DNA of 64,000 nucleotides, from contig JAIQFS010000017.1 in NCBI GenBank assembly GCA_020073145.1, positions 1 through 64,000 of the forward strand. The letters run 5' to 3'. Source of the DNA: Terriglobia bacterium. Its GTDB lineage: Bacteria; Acidobacteriota; Terriglobia; Bryobacterales; Bryobacteraceae. A program made the translations under genes and the position numbers. The number at the start of each line of letters is the position of its first letter. Within the stretch, counting starts at the first letter, position 1. The notes under the pieces are model-generated. The model searched no databases. It had not been told where the DNA came from and was given only the letters and a program-made list of their open reading frames with translations. This document shows, one piece after another, positions 63,070 to 64,000 of this stretch.

Positions 63070-64000
63070 ATGCGCTACCTGGACCTCGGGGTTATCCTCG
63101 CTTATCTGGCCGGAATCACTTGGTTCGGCGCGCGCTTTCGCCGCCATCAAAAGGACCTCCGCGACTACCTCCTGGGCGGCCGAACCGCGCCCTGGTGGGC
63201 GATCAGCCTGTCTATCGTCTCGGCCGAGACCAGCACTCTTACGATCGTCGGCACGCCCGCCCTTTCCTTCACCGGCGACCTCGGGTTTCTCCAACTCGTC
63301 TTCGGTTATCTGCTAGCCCGCATCGTCATTTCCGTGGTCTTTCTCCCCCAATACTTCCGCGGCGAGATGTTCACCGCCTACGAACTCATGCGGCGCCGCT
63401 TCGGCGAGTCCGTCCGCAAACTCACCGCCTCCATCTTTCTCATCACCCGCGCCTTGGCTGAAGGCGTTCGCGTCTTCGCCATTTCGCTCGTGGTCTCCAT
63501 CGTGCTGGGCACCAACGAAATCTGGTCCATTATCGTGATTGTCCTGCTGACCCTCGTTTATACCTTTGAAGGCGGCATGACCGCCGTCATCTGGACCGAC
63601 GTGGTTCAGATGAGCCTCTACGTGGTGGGCGCCGTGGTCAGTTTCTTCGTCATCCTGGGCCATATCCCCGGCGGATGGACTCACGTGGCCGCCGTGGCCG
63701 GCACCGCGGGCAAATTTCACCTGTTCGATTTCCGGTTTGCGCTGGACTCCCAATTCTTCTCCCGCACCTATACCTTCTGGGCTGGTCTCGCGGGCGGTTG
63801 TTTCTTAACCACCGCCAGCCATGGCACCGATCAACTGATGGTCCAGCGCCTGCTCAGCGCGCGCAGCGAGCGCCAGAGCCGCACCGCCCTGCTCACTAGT
63901 TGGGCCGTGATCTTTCTTCAGTTCAGTCTGTTTCTGTTCATCGGCATCCTATTGTTCGTGTATTACCGGGACACGCGCCTCCCGCTGCCCTCCGATCTCG
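63070..64000 (+). CDS. Sodium:solute symporter family protein (partial, runs off the end)
   Basis: The first 310 residues of an SSS-family membrane transporter with sodium-coupled uptake. It shows the N-terminal helix LDLGVILAYLAGITWFGARF, the family block YLLGGRTAPWWAISLSIVSAETS, then TFEGGMTAVIWTDVVQM and the SHGTDQLMVQRLLSARS motif. ATG at 63070 has AAAAGG 7 bp upstream; ATG at 63052 in frame is an alternative. The reading frame is still open at the window edge, so the C-terminal helices are missing here. The substrate is unknown. Confidence 0.88.
   Translation, partial: MRYLDLGVILAYLAGITWFGARFRRHQKDLRDYLLGGRTAPWWAISLSIVSAETSTLTIVGTPALSFTGDLGFLQLVFGYLLARIVISVVFLPQYFRGEMFTAYELMRRRFGESVRKLTASIFLITRALAEGVRVFAISLVVSIVLGTNEIWSIIVIVLLTLVYTFEGGMTAVIWTDVVQMSLYVVGAVVSFFVILGHIPGGWTHVAAVAGTAGKFHLFDFRFALDSQFFSRTYTFWAGLAGGCFLTTASHGTDQLMVQRLLSARSERQSRTALLTSWAVIFLQFSLFLFIGILLFVYYRDTRLPLPSDL

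Overview
This is a GC-rich chromosomal window that looks like an acidobacterium, most likely of the Solibacter/Bryobacter type. That assignment is inferred from content, not from a marker-gene comparison. The supporting features are a DUF1552 plus DUF1592/DUF1588-type cytochrome pair, a PadR regulator with a permease-prefix protein and an ABC exporter, a VWFA-related secreted protein, an Oar-like TonB-dependent receptor with a carboxypeptidase-regulatory N-domain, a PEP-CTERM protein, and many small zinc-ribbon proteins. I saw no rRNA or tRNA gene and no CRISPR array. Coding density is very high, and no gene-free stretch exceeds 300 bases.

Layout. 1-0.6 kb: the end of a probable IS21-type element that has cut an IS1595 transposase. 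0.7-6.1 kb: PEP-CTERM protein, exported DUF1552/cytochrome pair, FliB-like lysine N-methylase. 6.1-9.7 kb: divergent VOC protein and a PadR-prefix protein-ABC ATPase-ABC permease operon. 9.7-14.8 kb: VWA protein, degenerate receiver, PilZ protein, luciferase-like oxidoreductase, and a YgiC/YgiB-like ligase plus lipoprotein pair. 14.8-20.1 kb: haem/copper protein, MDR oxidoreductase, and a TonB-type protein followed by an M48-like protein that has lost its active site. 20.3-25.5 kb: a five-gene overlapping nucleoside-salvage operon (pyrimidine-nucleoside phosphorylase, NupC, purine nucleoside phosphorylase, cytidine deaminase, exported amidohydrolase). 25.7-28.3 kb: degenerate receiver, a 52-residue zinc ribbon, Mrp ATPase, FkbM methyltransferase. 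28.6-31.8 kb: the large TonB-dependent receptor.

31.9-33.6 kb holds a hypothetical gene, an XRE regulator and a divergent Cys-cluster protein around an AT-rich palindrome. 33.6-36.3 kb: YdjM-type membrane protein, orphan Hpt, IscU-like scaffold, universal stress protein. 36.4-48.9 kb is a long co-oriented convoy: MutT, AhpD-like, RlmB, TIM-barrel isomerase, AsnS, arginase, Ddl, CTP protease, GdhA, MutS, AnmK, many with overlapping stop/start codons. 48.9-54.2 kb: small zinc-binding protein, YpdA-type reductase overlapping alaS, and a Cys/Met-metabolism PLP enzyme. 54.4-56.0 kb: ECF sigma, anti-sigma and a zinc-ribbon membrane protein as one overlapping unit. 56.1-61.2 kb: two zinc ribbons, citrate synthase, a membrane protein, Skp/OmpH, a lone GroES, a PafA-type phosphatase and an FmdB protein. 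61.3-64 kb: a small exported protein, a TPR-like secreted protein and a sodium:solute symporter running off the end.

The most unusual items are the TonB-type protein with a 22-residue AFD repeat and an 18-bp tandem repeat over its promoter, paired with a dead M48 homologue; the XRE/Cys-cluster module; two receivers without phospho-acceptors; a recurring CCTAGTAC box between genes; and several promoters placed so that transcripts would have almost no leader.
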